Positions 1-7,965 of a stretch of DNA of 64,000 bases are shown here, piece by piece (position 1 is the stretch's first letter; each line of letters opens with the position of its first letter). The position numbers and the translations under genes are program-made. This DNA comes from Rubrivivax sp. Lineage in GTDB: Bacteria; Pseudomonadota; Gammaproteobacteria; Burkholderiales; Burkholderiaceae_C. The notes under the pieces were generated by a model. That model searched no databases. It saw only the letters and a list, made by a program, of their open reading frames with translations, and was not told where the DNA came from. Where the stretch lies: positions 1,162,001 through 1,226,000 of the forward strand of contig JAHBZT010000001.1 in NCBI GenBank assembly GCA_019635315.1. The letters are read 5' to 3'.

Positions 1-1
1 C

Positions 2-205
2 GGCGAGCGCACCGTGCGCCTCACGCGGCGCGTGGCCGCGCTGCTGCGCGAGGGCCTGCCGCAGGCGCATCACGAGGTGCTGCCCGGGCTGGACCACATG
101 AGCCCGGTGACCCGGCCCGAGGCCTTCGAGCGCCGCGTGCTGCGCTTCCTGGCCCGGCAGGCCGCGGCCGCGGCGGCGCCGCCGCGGGTCGCCGCCGCGG
201 GCTAG
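2..205 (+). CDS. C-terminal fragment of a probable alpha/beta hydrolase (cut by window edge)
   Basis: An open frame enters from the left edge and ends at TAG 203-205, leaving 67 residues. The piece PGLDHMSPVTRPEAF looks like the C-terminal end of alpha/beta-hydrolase-fold enzymes, where the catalytic histidine sits in a G-x-x-H context shortly before the last helix (here HMSPVTRPEAFERRVLRFL). The final 15 or so residues are alanine-rich and probably disordered. The nucleophile and acid residues lie outside the window, so substrate and exact family cannot be stated. It is followed by 100 bp without a gene, then the methyltransferase on the same strand. Confidence 0.45.
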   Translation, partial: GERTVRLTRRVAALLREGLPQAHHEVLPGLDHMSPVTRPEAFERRVLRFLARQAAAAAAPPRVAAAG

Positions 206-305
206 CGCGCCCGCCCCACCGCTTCTTCCCCCGTCGCAGGGTCTGCGACACCCCGTGCTGCCGGCAGCCGCCGGCGGACCCCGTTCGTCCCTCTGGAGCC
301 CTCCC

Positions 306-1139
306 ATGAACGCAGTGCTCGACCATCCCCCCGCCACGCCCGACCTCGAAGCCGTCAAGCGGCGACAGCAGGCCACCTGGGCCAGCGGCGACTTCGCCGT
401 CATCGGCACCACGCTGCAGATCGTCGGCGAGTCGCTCGCCGAGGCCGTCGACCTGCGCGCCGGCGAGCGCGTGCTCGACGTCGCCGCCGGCAACGGCAAC
501 GCGACGCTGGCCGCGGCGCGCCGCTTCGCCGACGTCACCTCCACCGACTACGTGCCGGCGCTGCTGGACAAGGGCCGCGCACGCGCCGCGGCGGAGGGCC
601 TGGCGGTGCAGTTCCAGGTCGCCGACGCGGAGGCGCTGCCGTTCCCCGACGCCCGCTTCGACGTCGTGCTGTCGACCTTCGGCGCGATGTTCACGCCCGA
701 CCATCGCCGCAGCGCCGGCGAGATGCTGCGCGTGCTGCGCCCCGGCGGCCGGCTCGGGCTGGCCAACTGGACGCCCGAGGGCTTCATTGGCCGCCTGTTC
801 AAGATCGTCGGCGCTCATGTGCCGCCGCCCGCGGGCGTCGCCTCGCCGGCGCTGTGGGGCACCGAGTCGCACCTGGCCGCGCTGTTCGGCGGCCAGGCCG
901 CGCAGATCCGCTGCGAGCGCCGCGTCTTCAACTTCCGCTACCGCGGCATCGCGCACTGGCTGCAGGTGTTCCGCGACTACTACGGCCCCACGCACAAGGC
1001 CTTCGCGGCGCTCGACGCCGGCGGCCAGCAGGCCCTGCAGCACGACATCACGGTGCTGCTGGAGCAGGCCAACACCGGGGGCGTGTCGTCGCTGGTCGTG
1101 CCCGCGGAGTACCTCGAGATCGTCGTCACCAAACGCTGA
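306..1139 (+). CDS. class I SAM-dependent methyltransferase
   Basis: A 277-residue cytosolic protein of the Methyltransf_11/25 type. Motif I, the glycine-rich SAM-binding loop, is VLDVAAGNGNATLAA at residues 56-70. The acidic residue ending strand beta-2 is in STDYVPALL, and a motif near residue 105 (VADAEALPFPDARFDVV) matches the ubiE/ubiG-like post-motif. LRVLRPGGRL is the usual motif III. I chose ATG 306 because homology begins only after it; an upstream in-frame ATG at 255 adds an unlikely proline/arginine-rich tail. It ends 9 bp before the DUF3455 gene, so the two are probably co-transcribed. The substrate is unknown. Confidence 0.8.
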   Translation: MNAVLDHPPATPDLEAVKRRQQATWASGDFAVIGTTLQIVGESLAEAVDLRAGERVLDVAAGNGNATLAAARRFADVTSTDYVPALLDKGRARAAAEGLAVQFQVADAEALPFPDARFDVVLSTFGAMFTPDHRRSAGEMLRVLRPGGRLGLANWTPEGFIGRLFKIVGAHVPPPAGVASPALWGTESHLAALFGGQAAQIRCERRVFNFRYRGIAHWLQVFRDYYGPTHKAFAALDAGGQQALQHDITVLLEQANTGGVSSLVVPAEYLEIVVTKR

Positions 1140-1148
1140 GGACCTGTC

Positions 1149-1691
1149 ATGAAACCGATCCACCGCTTCTCCCCGATCCTGGCCGCGACCGCGGTCGCGC
1201 TGTGTGCGGCCGCCGCCGCGCCCGCGGCACGGGCCGTGCCGATCCAGACCACGCTGTCGCCGGCCGCGCACGAGTCGCCCCGCCTGCATGTCGGCGCCCG
1301 CGGCGTGCAGGTCTACCAGTGCCGGGCCCGGCCCGGCGGCCACGCCTGGACCCTGGTCGCGCCCGAGGCCGACCTGTTCGACAGCGACGGCCGCCTGGTC
1401 GGCAGTCACGGCGCCGGCCCGAGCTGGCGCTTCGTCGACGGGCGCCGCGTCACCGCGCGGCTGAAGGCCCGCGCCGATGCGCCGCGGCCGGACGACATCC
1501 CGTGGCTGCTGCTCGAGACCCGCACGCAGTGGCCGGGCGAAGGCCGCACCGGCACCCACGGCAGGCTGACCAGCATCCAGCGCATCCACACGCGCGGCGG
1601 CGCCGCGCCCGCCGCGGGCTGCGACACCGCCACCGCGGGCAGCACCGTGCGCGTGCCCTACACGGCCGAGTACGTGCTGTACGGGCACTGA
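1149..1691 (+). CDS. secreted DUF3455 family protein
   Basis: A 180-residue protein with a clear Sec signal peptide: a short basic start MKPIHR, a hydrophobic alanine-rich core, and a likely cleavage after ARA at about residue 29. The mature part matches DUF3455: GVQVYQC near residue 50, W-x-LVAPEADLFD, GPSWRF, a central W-L-L-L-E segment, and a C-terminal YTAEYVLYGH with one Cys in GCDTAT that may pair with the early YQC cysteine. Function is unknown; members are periplasmic or secreted. It lies 9 bp after the methyltransferase and 41 bp before the haloperoxidase-like gene in an apparent operon. Confidence 0.75.
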   Translation: MKPIHRFSPILAATAVALCAAAAAPAARAVPIQTTLSPAAHESPRLHVGARGVQVYQCRARPGGHAWTLVAPEADLFDSDGRLVGSHGAGPSWRFVDGRRVTARLKARADAPRPDDIPWLLLETRTQWPGEGRTGTHGRLTSIQRIHTRGGAAPAAGCDTATAGSTVRVPYTAEYVLYGH

Positions 1692-1732
1692 GCGCCAGGC
1701 CCGACCCTTCACCGACCTCACAGGACATCCCC

Positions 1733-2941
1733 ATGCAACACCGAATCCACCCCCTGCTGGCCGCCGGCGCCGTCGCGCTCACGCTGGCCCTCGCCGGACC
1801 GGCCCGCGCCGACGCGGTCACCGACTGGAACCTGCACGCCAACCACTTCGTCGTCGAAGCCAAGCTCGGCACGCCGCCGGCGATCCGCGTGCTCGCCTTC
1901 GTGCAGACCGCCGTGCTGGAGGCGCTGCAGGCCGCCTTGCCGCAGCGCGGCCGGCCGGCGGCGAGCGCCGATGCCGCCGTGGCCGCCGCCAACCGCACCG
2001 TGCTGGTGGCGCTGCTGCCGGCGCAGCAGCCGGCGATCGATGCGGCGTACGAGCAGGCGATCGCACGCATCGCCGACGGGCCGGCGCGCCAGCGCGGCAT
2101 CGCGCTCGGCGAGCGCGCCGCGGCCAAGCTGCTGCAGGCGCGGCTCGACGACGGCGCCGCGACGCCGGAGAGCTACCGCCCGCATGCCGCCGCCGGCGCC
2201 TACGTGCCGACGGTCGTCCCGGGCGCGACGACCTGGGGCCAGCGCAAGCCCTGGCTGTTGAGCCACGGCGCGCAGGTGCGGCCCGACGCGCCGCAGGCGC
2301 TGACGAGCGAGACCTGGGCGCGCGACTTCAACGAGGTGCGCGTGCTGGGCCGCCGCGACAGCGCGCTGCGCAGCGCGGAGCAGACCGCCGTCGCGCGCTT
2401 CTGGGACTACTCGCTGCCGCCGATCTACTACGGCGTCGTGCACTCGGTGGCCCAGCGGCCCGAGCGCGACCTGGTGCGCAACGCGCGCCTGTTCGCCGCC
2501 GCCGCACAGGCGATGGACGACGCGATGATCGCGGTCTTCGACGCCAAGTACCGCTACGCGCTGTGGCGTCCGGTGACGGCGATCCGCAACGGCGACCGCG
2601 ACGGCAACGACGCGACGCCGCGCGACGCGAGCTGGGCGCCGCTGATCGACAACCCGATGCACCCGGAGTATCCGAGCGGTCACGGCATCCTGGCCGCCGC
2701 GGTGGGCACCGTGCTGAAGGCCGAGATCGGTGCCGGGCCCGCGCCGGTGCTCGTCACGCGCAGCCCGACCGCCAACGGCGCGACGCGGCAGTGGAACGAC
2801 GTCGAGGACTTCGTGCGCGAGGTCGGCGAGTCGCGCATCCTCGCCGGCATCCACTTCCGCAGCGCGATCGAGGCCAGCGACGCGATGGGCCGGCAGATCG
2901 GCACGCTGGCCGTGGCCCGCCACCTGGAGGGCCCGCAGTGA
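1733..2941 (+). CDS. vanadium-dependent haloperoxidase / PAP2-fold secreted protein
   Basis: 402 residues with a Sec signal peptide (about 1-26, cleaved after ARA). The C-terminal half has every vanadate/phosphate-binding residue of vanadium chloroperoxidases, with their spacing: K272 and R279 in KYRYALWRP, S315-G316-H317 in PEYPSGHG, and R368 and H374 in SRILAGIHFR. H317 would be the acid/base residue and H374 the vanadate ligand. Such proteins either oxidise halide with peroxide or act as phosphatases; the sequence does not decide between these. ATG 1733 directly precedes the signal peptide. Its stop overlaps the GTG start of the next gene (GTGA), which implies coupling. Confidence 0.8.
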   Translation: MQHRIHPLLAAGAVALTLALAGPARADAVTDWNLHANHFVVEAKLGTPPAIRVLAFVQTAVLEALQAALPQRGRPAASADAAVAAANRTVLVALLPAQQPAIDAAYEQAIARIADGPARQRGIALGERAAAKLLQARLDDGAATPESYRPHAAAGAYVPTVVPGATTWGQRKPWLLSHGAQVRPDAPQALTSETWARDFNEVRVLGRRDSALRSAEQTAVARFWDYSLPPIYYGVVHSVAQRPERDLVRNARLFAAAAQAMDDAMIAVFDAKYRYALWRPVTAIRNGDRDGNDATPRDASWAPLIDNPMHPEYPSGHGILAAAVGTVLKAEIGAGPAPVLVTRSPTANGATRQWNDVEDFVREVGESRILAGIHFRSAIEASDAMGRQIGTLAVARHLEGPQ

Positions 2942-3291
2942 GCGCGCGCGCCGCTGGCGTGCCGTCCGGGCACGCGGCGCCGCCGCCACCCGGCGGCAGC
3001 GGCTGCGTGGCGCTGGACCACGGTCGCTTCCTGCGCCTGCGCGGCGCCGCCGGCACCACGGTGACCGGCGTCACCGGGCTGCTGTGGGTGACACGCGACG
3101 GCAGCTGGGACGACGTGCTGCTGCTGCCGGACCAGCGCTTTCGCGTGCCGGACGACGTGCCGGTGCTGGTCAGCGCCTTCGGGCCCAGCGTCGCCCAGGT
3201 CGTCGTACCCCCGCGGCGCGCGACCGGCTGGCGCCGCCTCGCCGGCCTGCTGCGCGGCCGCGCGCGGCCGCCGCTGGCCGCGGCGACCTGA
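2938..3291 (+). CDS. DUF2917 domain protein
   Basis: 117 residues, starting at a GTG that overlaps the preceding stop. Residues about 25-90 fit DUF2917: FLRLRGAAGTTVTGVTGLLWVT, then a DDVLLLPDQRFRVPDDVPVLVSAFG segment. The pattern resembles a small cupin-like beta domain with a conserved GLLWVT. The C-terminal tail is rich in R and A. There are no membrane segments and no signal peptide. The family is common in Burkholderiales and has no known biochemical role; here it closes the haloperoxidase operon. The next gene, zwf, has its own promoter 80 bp downstream. Confidence 0.65.
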   Translation: MSARAAGVPSGHAAPPPPGGSGCVALDHGRFLRLRGAAGTTVTGVTGLLWVTRDGSWDDVLLLPDQRFRVPDDVPVLVSAFGPSVAQVVVPPRRATGWRRLAGLLRGRARPPLAAAT

Positions 3292-3370
3292 GCCGGAGGC
3301 CGGGGCCGGCCGGCACAGGTCCCGCCGCGGGCCCGCGCGAGCCAGCGGGGCCCGGCCGGCGCGGCCGCCG

Positions 3371-3399
3371 TTGACCGGCGCCTGAAACCCCGGCATCAT
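3371..3399 (+). promoter_or_regulatory. zwf promoter (-35/-10)
   Basis: TTGACC at 3371-3376 (five of six to TTGACA) is followed by exactly 17 bp and CATCAT at 3394-3399 (four of six to TATAAT). The predicted start near 3406 falls inside the HexR palindrome, leaving a leader of only about 20 nt with no Shine-Dalgarno sequence. Assignment is by consensus only. Confidence 0.55.
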
Positions 3400-3403
3400 C
3401 GCG

Positions 3404-3420
3404 TTGTAACTTTATTACAA
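3404..3420. promoter_or_regulatory. HexR-type operator at zwf
   Basis: A perfect inverted repeat, TTGTAA-CTTTA-TTACAA. The inner half-sites TGTAA/TTACA with a 5-bp centre match the published HexR consensus (TGTAATTAAATTACA type). The site covers the predicted transcription start and ends 5 bp before the zwf ATG, so a bound repressor would block RNA polymerase. A hexR homologue lies 2.6 kb downstream in the same cluster. In known systems KDPG (2-keto-3-deoxy-6-phosphogluconate) releases HexR. Confidence 0.8.
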
Positions 3421-3425
3421 CCGCG

Positions 3426-4883
3426 ATGGCCTTCGACCTCGTTCTCTTCGGCGGCACCGGCGACCTGGCGTGGCGCAAGCTGATGCCGGCGCTGTTCCAG
3501 GCCTTCCGCCACGGCAAGCTGCCGCCGGACGGGCGCATCCTGGCGGTGGCGCGCGACGAGCGCAGCGACGAGGCCTACCGCGCCTTCATCCGCGAGCGCT
3601 TCGCCGAGGTCGAGCCGGCCAAGCAGCCCAGCGACGAGGAGTTCGCGCGCTTCGCCGGGCTGCTGCACTACCGGCGCATGGACCTCTCGCGGCCCGACGA
3701 CTATGCCGGGCTGAAGGCCTGGGTCGACGGGCGCGGCGCCGACACCGTGGTGCTGTTCCTGGCCACCAGCCCGCACCTGTTTCCGGTGGTGTGCGCGCAG
3801 CTCGGCGCCGCCGGGCTGAACGGGCCGCAGGTGCGCGTGGTGCTGGAGAAGCCGCTGGGCCACGACCTGGCGAGCGCGCGGCAGATCAACCGCGCCGTCG
3901 CGGCCTCGTTCACCGAGTCGCAGGCGCTGCGCATCGACCACTACCTGGGCAAGCCAGCGGTGCAGAACCTGGCCGCGCTGCGCTTCGGCAATGCGCTGTT
4001 CGAGCCGCTGTGGCGGCGCGAGAGCATCGCCAACATCCAGATCACGATCGCCGAGAGCCTGGGCGTGGGCAGCCGCGGCGACTTCTACGACACCACCGGC
4101 GCGCTGCGCGACATGGTGCAGAACCACGCGCTGCAGCTGCTGACGATGATCGCGATGGAGCCGCCGCCGACCGCCGACGCCGACGCGATCCGCGACGAGA
4201 AGCTCAAGGTGCTGAAGAGCCTGAAGCCCTTCAGCGCCGAGAGCGTGGCGCGCGACGTCGTGCGCGGCCAGTACCGCGCCGGCACCGTGGACGGCCGCGC
4301 CGTGCCCGGCTACCTGGACGAGGCCAAGGTGCCGGCCGGCAGCCGCACCGAGACCTTCGTCGCGCTGCGCACCGAGGTGCAGAACTGGCGCTGGGCCGGC
4401 GTGCCCTTCCACCTGCGCACCGGCAAGCGGCTGGCGGCGCGCGACGCGCACATCGTCGTCAACTTCCGCGAGGTGCCGCACCCCATCTTCCCGGGCGCGA
4501 CGCGGGCCAACAAGCTGGTCATCAAGCTGCAGCCCGAGGACGGGCTCGAGCTGCACCTGCTGGCGGCCAAGGGCGGCGGCCCGACCGGCGCGGGGCTGGA
4601 GACGCTGAGCCCGGTGTCGCTGGACCTGGACTTCGACAAGGCCTTCCCGAGCGAACGCGTGGGCGCCTACGAGCGGCTGCTGCTGGACGCCATCGCCGGG
4701 CGGCTGAACCTGTTCGTGCGCAGCGACGAGCAGGAGCAGGCCTGGCGCTGGGTCGAGCCCATCCTCGACGCCTGGGCCGCCGACCCCAACGGCCCGCGCC
4801 CCTATGCCGCCGGCAGCTGGGGCCCGCCGGCAGCCAGCGCGCTGGTCGCGCGCGACGGCTGCGCCTGGTCCGAGGAGTCGTGA
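3426..4883 (+). CDS. zwf: glucose-6-phosphate 1-dehydrogenase
   Basis: 485 residues, normal for the family. It oxidises glucose-6-phosphate to 6-phosphogluconolactone with NAD(P)+, feeding the Entner-Doudoroff and pentose phosphate routes. The N-terminal dinucleotide loop is FGGTGDLAWRKL (residues 8-19), the substrate motif EKPLGHDL is at 141-148 and the signature DHYLGK at 171-176, with the catalytic His in RIDHYLG. The start is fixed by homology, since only MA precedes the conserved FDLVLFGG. No Shine-Dalgarno is present; the HexR palindrome fills that place. Its stop overlaps the GTG start of the beta-helix gene. Confidence 0.96.
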   Translation: MAFDLVLFGGTGDLAWRKLMPALFQAFRHGKLPPDGRILAVARDERSDEAYRAFIRERFAEVEPAKQPSDEEFARFAGLLHYRRMDLSRPDDYAGLKAWVDGRGADTVVLFLATSPHLFPVVCAQLGAAGLNGPQVRVVLEKPLGHDLASARQINRAVAASFTESQALRIDHYLGKPAVQNLAALRFGNALFEPLWRRESIANIQITIAESLGVGSRGDFYDTTGALRDMVQNHALQLLTMIAMEPPPTADADAIRDEKLKVLKSLKPFSAESVARDVVRGQYRAGTVDGRAVPGYLDEAKVPAGSRTETFVALRTEVQNWRWAGVPFHLRTGKRLAARDAHIVVNFREVPHPIFPGATRANKLVIKLQPEDGLELHLLAAKGGGPTGAGLETLSPVSLDLDFDKAFPSERVGAYERLLLDAIAGRLNLFVRSDEQEQAWRWVEPILDAWAADPNGPRPYAAGSWGPPAASALVARDGCAWSEES

Positions 4884-6031
4884 GGCGGCGCGGCCTGCTT
4901 GGCGGCGCGCTGGCCAGCGCGCTGCCGTGGCCGGCGCAGGCGGCCGCGGCCGAGCCGGCGCGCACGCTGCACCTGGCGGCGGGCGAATCGCTGGCGCGCC
5001 TGCTCGAGCAGGCGCGCGACGGCGACACCGTCGAGATCGGCCCGGGCGAGCACCTCGGCCAGGTGGCGGTCGTGCACCAGCGCCGGCTGACGATCCGCGG
5101 CATCGGCGCCGTGCCGCCGGTGCTGCATGCGGCCGGCCGCCATGCCGAGGGCAAGGCCATCCTGGTGCTGCGCGACGGCGACTTCACGATCGAGCACCTG
5201 GCCCTGCGCGGCGCGCGCGTGCCCGACGGCAACGGCGCCGGCATCCGCTTCGAGCGCGGCCGGCTGCTGCTGCGCGGCTGCCACTTCCACGACAACGAGA
5301 TGGGGCTGCTGAGCAGCAACACGGCGGATGCCGAGCTGCGCGTCGAGCACTGCGCCTTCGGCGATGCGCCGAGGCACGGCACGGTCAACCACCACCTGCT
5401 GTATGTCGGCCGCATCGCGCGCTTCGAACTCGTCGGCAGCCGCTTCGGCAACGGCTGGCGCGGCCACCTCGTCAAGTCGCGCGCGCTCGTCAACGAGGTG
5501 CGCTACAACCGCCTCGTCGACGGCGATGGCGGCCAGGGTGGCGCCTCCTACGAGCTGGAGTTTCCGAACGGCGGGCGCGCCACCGTGGTCGGCAACCTGA
5601 TCGCGCAGGGCCCCGGCACGCAGAACGACGCGCTGGTCTCGTTCGGCGCCGAGGCCGCGCCCGAGGACGGGCGTGCCCATGCGCTGTCGATGGTGCACAA
5701 CACGCTGGTCAACCGCGCCGGCCGCCCCGCGCGCTTCGTGCAGGTGCACACGCAGCGCCTGCGCGGCGCAGCGGCCCTGCTGCTGCGCGCCAACGTGCTG
5801 GCCGGTCCCGGCGATGACCCGGGCGGCCGCGGCAACGTACGCCTGCCGCAGTCGCCCTGGGGCGACGCCGCCGACGAGCGCTTCGCGCCGCCGCCGCAGG
5901 CCGCCTGGCGCTGGCGCAGGATGCCGCCGATCGACCCCGCACTGCGCCCGCGCGCGCAGTTCGTGCTGCCGCTGGGGACGCGGCCGCTGCGCGACGCTGC
6001 CGCGCTGTGGCCTGGCGCGGTGCAGCCCTGA
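4880..6031 (+). CDS. secreted right-handed parallel beta-helix protein
   Basis: 383 residues. A GTG start overlaps the zwf stop (GTGA). The N-terminus MRRRGLLGGALASALPWPAQA is a signal peptide with a Tat-like run of arginines before a weakly hydrophobic core. The mature part has repeated short beta-strand units of the pectate-lyase-like/right-handed beta-helix kind (for example DFTIEHLALRGARVPDGNGAGI, LLLRGCHFHDNEMGLLSS, NEVRYNRLVDGDGG). HFHDNEMGL recalls the NosD/CASH-type carbohydrate-binding helices. No catalytic residues can be assigned. Co-translation with zwf under a HexR operator is odd for an exported protein. Confidence 0.65.
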   Translation: MRRRGLLGGALASALPWPAQAAAAEPARTLHLAAGESLARLLEQARDGDTVEIGPGEHLGQVAVVHQRRLTIRGIGAVPPVLHAAGRHAEGKAILVLRDGDFTIEHLALRGARVPDGNGAGIRFERGRLLLRGCHFHDNEMGLLSSNTADAELRVEHCAFGDAPRHGTVNHHLLYVGRIARFELVGSRFGNGWRGHLVKSRALVNEVRYNRLVDGDGGQGGASYELEFPNGGRATVVGNLIAQGPGTQNDALVSFGAEAAPEDGRAHALSMVHNTLVNRAGRPARFVQVHTQRLRGAAALLLRANVLAGPGDDPGGRGNVRLPQSPWGDAADERFAPPPQAAWRWRRMPPIDPALRPRAQFVLPLGTRPLRDAAALWPGAVQP

Positions 6032-6072
6032 GCACCGCAGGAAGAACGACGACGAGCCACGGAGACAAGACC

Positions 6073-7026
6073 ATGCTGGAACGCATCCGCGCCTCGATTC
6101 CCGCGCTGCCGCCGGCCGAGCAGCGCGTCGCGAAACTGCTGCTGGCCGACCCGCGCAGCTTCGCGTCGCTGCCGGTCGGCGAACTGGCCGAACGGGCGCT
6201 GGTCAGCAAGCCGACCGTGGTGCGCTTCTGCCGCAGCGTGGGCTACGACGGGCTGGCGGACTTCAAGCTCAAGCTCGCCGGCAACGTCAACGAGGGCGTG
6301 CCCTTCGTGCACCGCGCGGTCGACGACGACGACAAGGCGGGCGACCTGATCGTGAAGATCGTCGACAACTCGGTCGCCGCGCTGCTGCGCTACCGCAACG
6401 CCGCGGCGCCGGCGGCGATGGAGCGCGCCATCGCGGCACTCGCCGAGGCCGGGCGCGGCGGCCGGCGCATCGAGTTCTACGGCGTCGGCAACTCGGGCAT
6501 CGTGGCGATGGACGCGCAGCACAAGTTCTTCCGCCTCGGCGTCAGCGCGACGGCCATCGTCGACGCCCATGTGCAGGTGATGAGCGCGACCATGCTCGGC
6601 CCCGGTGACTGCGCGGTCGTGATCAGCAACTCCGGGCGCAGCCGCGACCTGCTGGACGCCGCCGAGATCGCGCGCCGCCGCGGCGCGCACCTGATCGCGA
6701 TCACCGCCAGCGGCTCGCCGCTGGCGCAGGAGGTCAAGCAGGGCAGTGCCCATGCAGCGGCTTCGGGGACGGCCGGCAGCACGCCGGCGCCGCCGGTGCA
6801 CGTGCTGCTGGCCGCCGACCACCCGGAGGACGCCGACCGCTACAGCCCCATGGTGTCGCGGCTGCTGCACCTGGTCATCGTCGACATCCTGACCACCGGC
6901 GTGGCGCTGCGCCTGGGCTCGGCGCGCCTGCGGCCGATGCTGCAGGCGATCAAGCGCAACCTGCGCGAACGCCGCTACGCGGCGGTGCCGGCACCTTCCA
7001 GCGACAGCAGCTCGACGACGCCGTAG
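6073..7026 (+). CDS. hexR: HexR-like transcriptional regulator (RpiR family)
   Basis: 317 residues. An N-terminal RpiR-type helix-turn-helix (about residues 33-66, LPVGELAERALVSKPTVVRF) is followed by FKLKLAG and a SIS sugar-phosphate-binding domain (about 130-285; IEFYGVGNSGIVAMDA, VVISNSGRSRDLLD, SPMVSRLLHLVIVDIL). HexR represses glucose catabolism genes and is released by KDPG. A HexR palindrome precedes zwf in the same cluster, which supports the name. About 20 extra Ala/Gly/Ser/Pro-rich residues interrupt the SIS domain after PLAQEV. GGAG about 10 nt before ATG 6073 supports the start. The last 52 bp overlap mlaB tail to tail. Confidence 0.85.
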   Translation: MLERIRASIPALPPAEQRVAKLLLADPRSFASLPVGELAERALVSKPTVVRFCRSVGYDGLADFKLKLAGNVNEGVPFVHRAVDDDDKAGDLIVKIVDNSVAALLRYRNAAAPAAMERAIAALAEAGRGGRRIEFYGVGNSGIVAMDAQHKFFRLGVSATAIVDAHVQVMSATMLGPGDCAVVISNSGRSRDLLDAAEIARRRGAHLIAITASGSPLAQEVKQGSAHAAASGTAGSTPAPPVHVLLAADHPEDADRYSPMVSRLLHLVIVDILTTGVALRLGSARLRPMLQAIKRNLRERRYAAVPAPSSDSSSTTP

Positions 7027-7256
7027 AGCGTCGCCAGCTCGGCCAGCTTGGGCGGCGCGCCGTGCACCGCGAAGCCGCGGCCGGCCGCCCGCGCCAGCCG
7101 GCGCGCCTGCAGCAGCAGCGCGATCGCCGAGCTGTCGAAGGTGGCCAGCGCCCTGGCGTCCACCGTCAGCGTGCCGCTGCCGGCGGCGATCTCGGCCGGC
7201 AGCGCCTGGGCCAGCGCGGCGGTCTCGTCCAGCGTGGCGGTCGCGGGCAGCTTCAT
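6975..7256 (-). CDS. mlaB: MlaB-like STAS domain protein
   Basis: 93 residues, a single STAS domain as in MlaB, the cytoplasmic partner that binds the MlaF ATPase and is needed for MlaFEDB activity. Recognisable parts are LTVDARALATFDSSAIALLLQARRLA, with the DSS/D-S-A turn typical of STAS proteins, and FAVHGAPPKLAELATLYGV. It is the last gene of the mlaFEDACB operon, 23 bp after mlaC. Its 3' end overlaps the end of hexR on the other strand by 52 bp. Confidence 0.85.
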   Translation of the reverse strand: MKLPATATLDETAALAQALPAEIAAGSGTLTVDARALATFDSSAIALLLQARRLARAAGRGFAVHGAPPKLAELATLYGVVELLSLEGAGTAA

Positions 7257-7279
7257 CGTGCTGTTCGTGCGTGGACCGC

Positions 7280-7894
7280 TCAGCTCTTGCCGGCGTTCTT
7301 GTTGCGCTCGACCAGCGTGTTGATCAGCCCGTCGATGCCACCGCGGCCGATCTCCTGCGCAAACTGCGTGCGGTAGTTCTGCACCAGCCACAGCCCGCCG
7401 ACGTTGACGTCGATGATCTTCCAGCTCTCGCCGGCCTTGTCCAGCCGGTAGTCGAGCTTGATCGGCTCGCCCTTGCCGCGCACCTCGGACTGCACGACGA
7501 CCTGGCTGCTGCCGGGCACCGGCTGCGTGCGCGTGATCTCGACCTTCTGGTCGCCCAGTTCGGACAGCGCGCCGGCATAGACGCGCACCAGCAGCGTCTT
7601 GAACTCGGTCTGCAGCTTCGTGCGCTGCTCGGCCGAGGCACCGCGCCACTGCGGGCCCACCGCCGAGCGCGTGACGACCTCGAAATTGACGTAGGGCATG
7701 ACCTTTTCCTCGACCAGCGCGAGGATGCGGTTGAGGTCGCCGGCCTGGATCGCCTTGTCGGTCTTCGCGGTATCGATCACGTCGACCGAGATGCGGCGCA
7801 CCAGCGCGTCCGGCGTGCCTTCGGCGTAGGCCGTGCCCAGCGGCAGCACCAGCGTGGCCAGCATCGCCAGCAAGGTAAACAAACGTTTCAGCAT
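7280..7894 (-). CDS. mlaC: periplasmic phospholipid-binding protein MlaC
   Basis: 204 residues with a Sec signal peptide (MLKRLFTLLAMLATLVLPLGTAYA). The mature domain is the MlaC/Ttg2D fold: ISVDVIDTAK, VEEKVMPYVNFEVVTRSAVGPQWRGAS, TLLVRVYAGALSELGDQKVEI, and the C-terminal WKIIDVNVGGLWLVQNYR. MlaC shuttles phospholipids between outer-membrane MlaA-porin and the inner-membrane MlaFEDB complex, maintaining lipid asymmetry. It is 71 bp after mlaA. Confidence 0.95.
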   Translation of the reverse strand: MLKRLFTLLAMLATLVLPLGTAYAEGTPDALVRRISVDVIDTAKTDKAIQAGDLNRILALVEEKVMPYVNFEVVTRSAVGPQWRGASAEQRTKLQTEFKTLLVRVYAGALSELGDQKVEITRTQPVPGSSQVVVQSEVRGKGEPIKLDYRLDKAGESWKIIDVNVGGLWLVQNYRTQFAQEIGRGGIDGLINTLVERNKNAGKS

Positions 7895-7965
7895 CGAGGG
7901 CTTCCTTTCGTCAGCGATCGTTCGCGGTGTTGGAGCGTGGTGGTGGCGATCGGTTCACTGCCCGG

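Noticed and set aside
21-1721. A 566-residue minus-strand open frame
   Set aside because: It is the antisense shadow of the methyltransferase and DUF3455 genes, with no recognisable motif.
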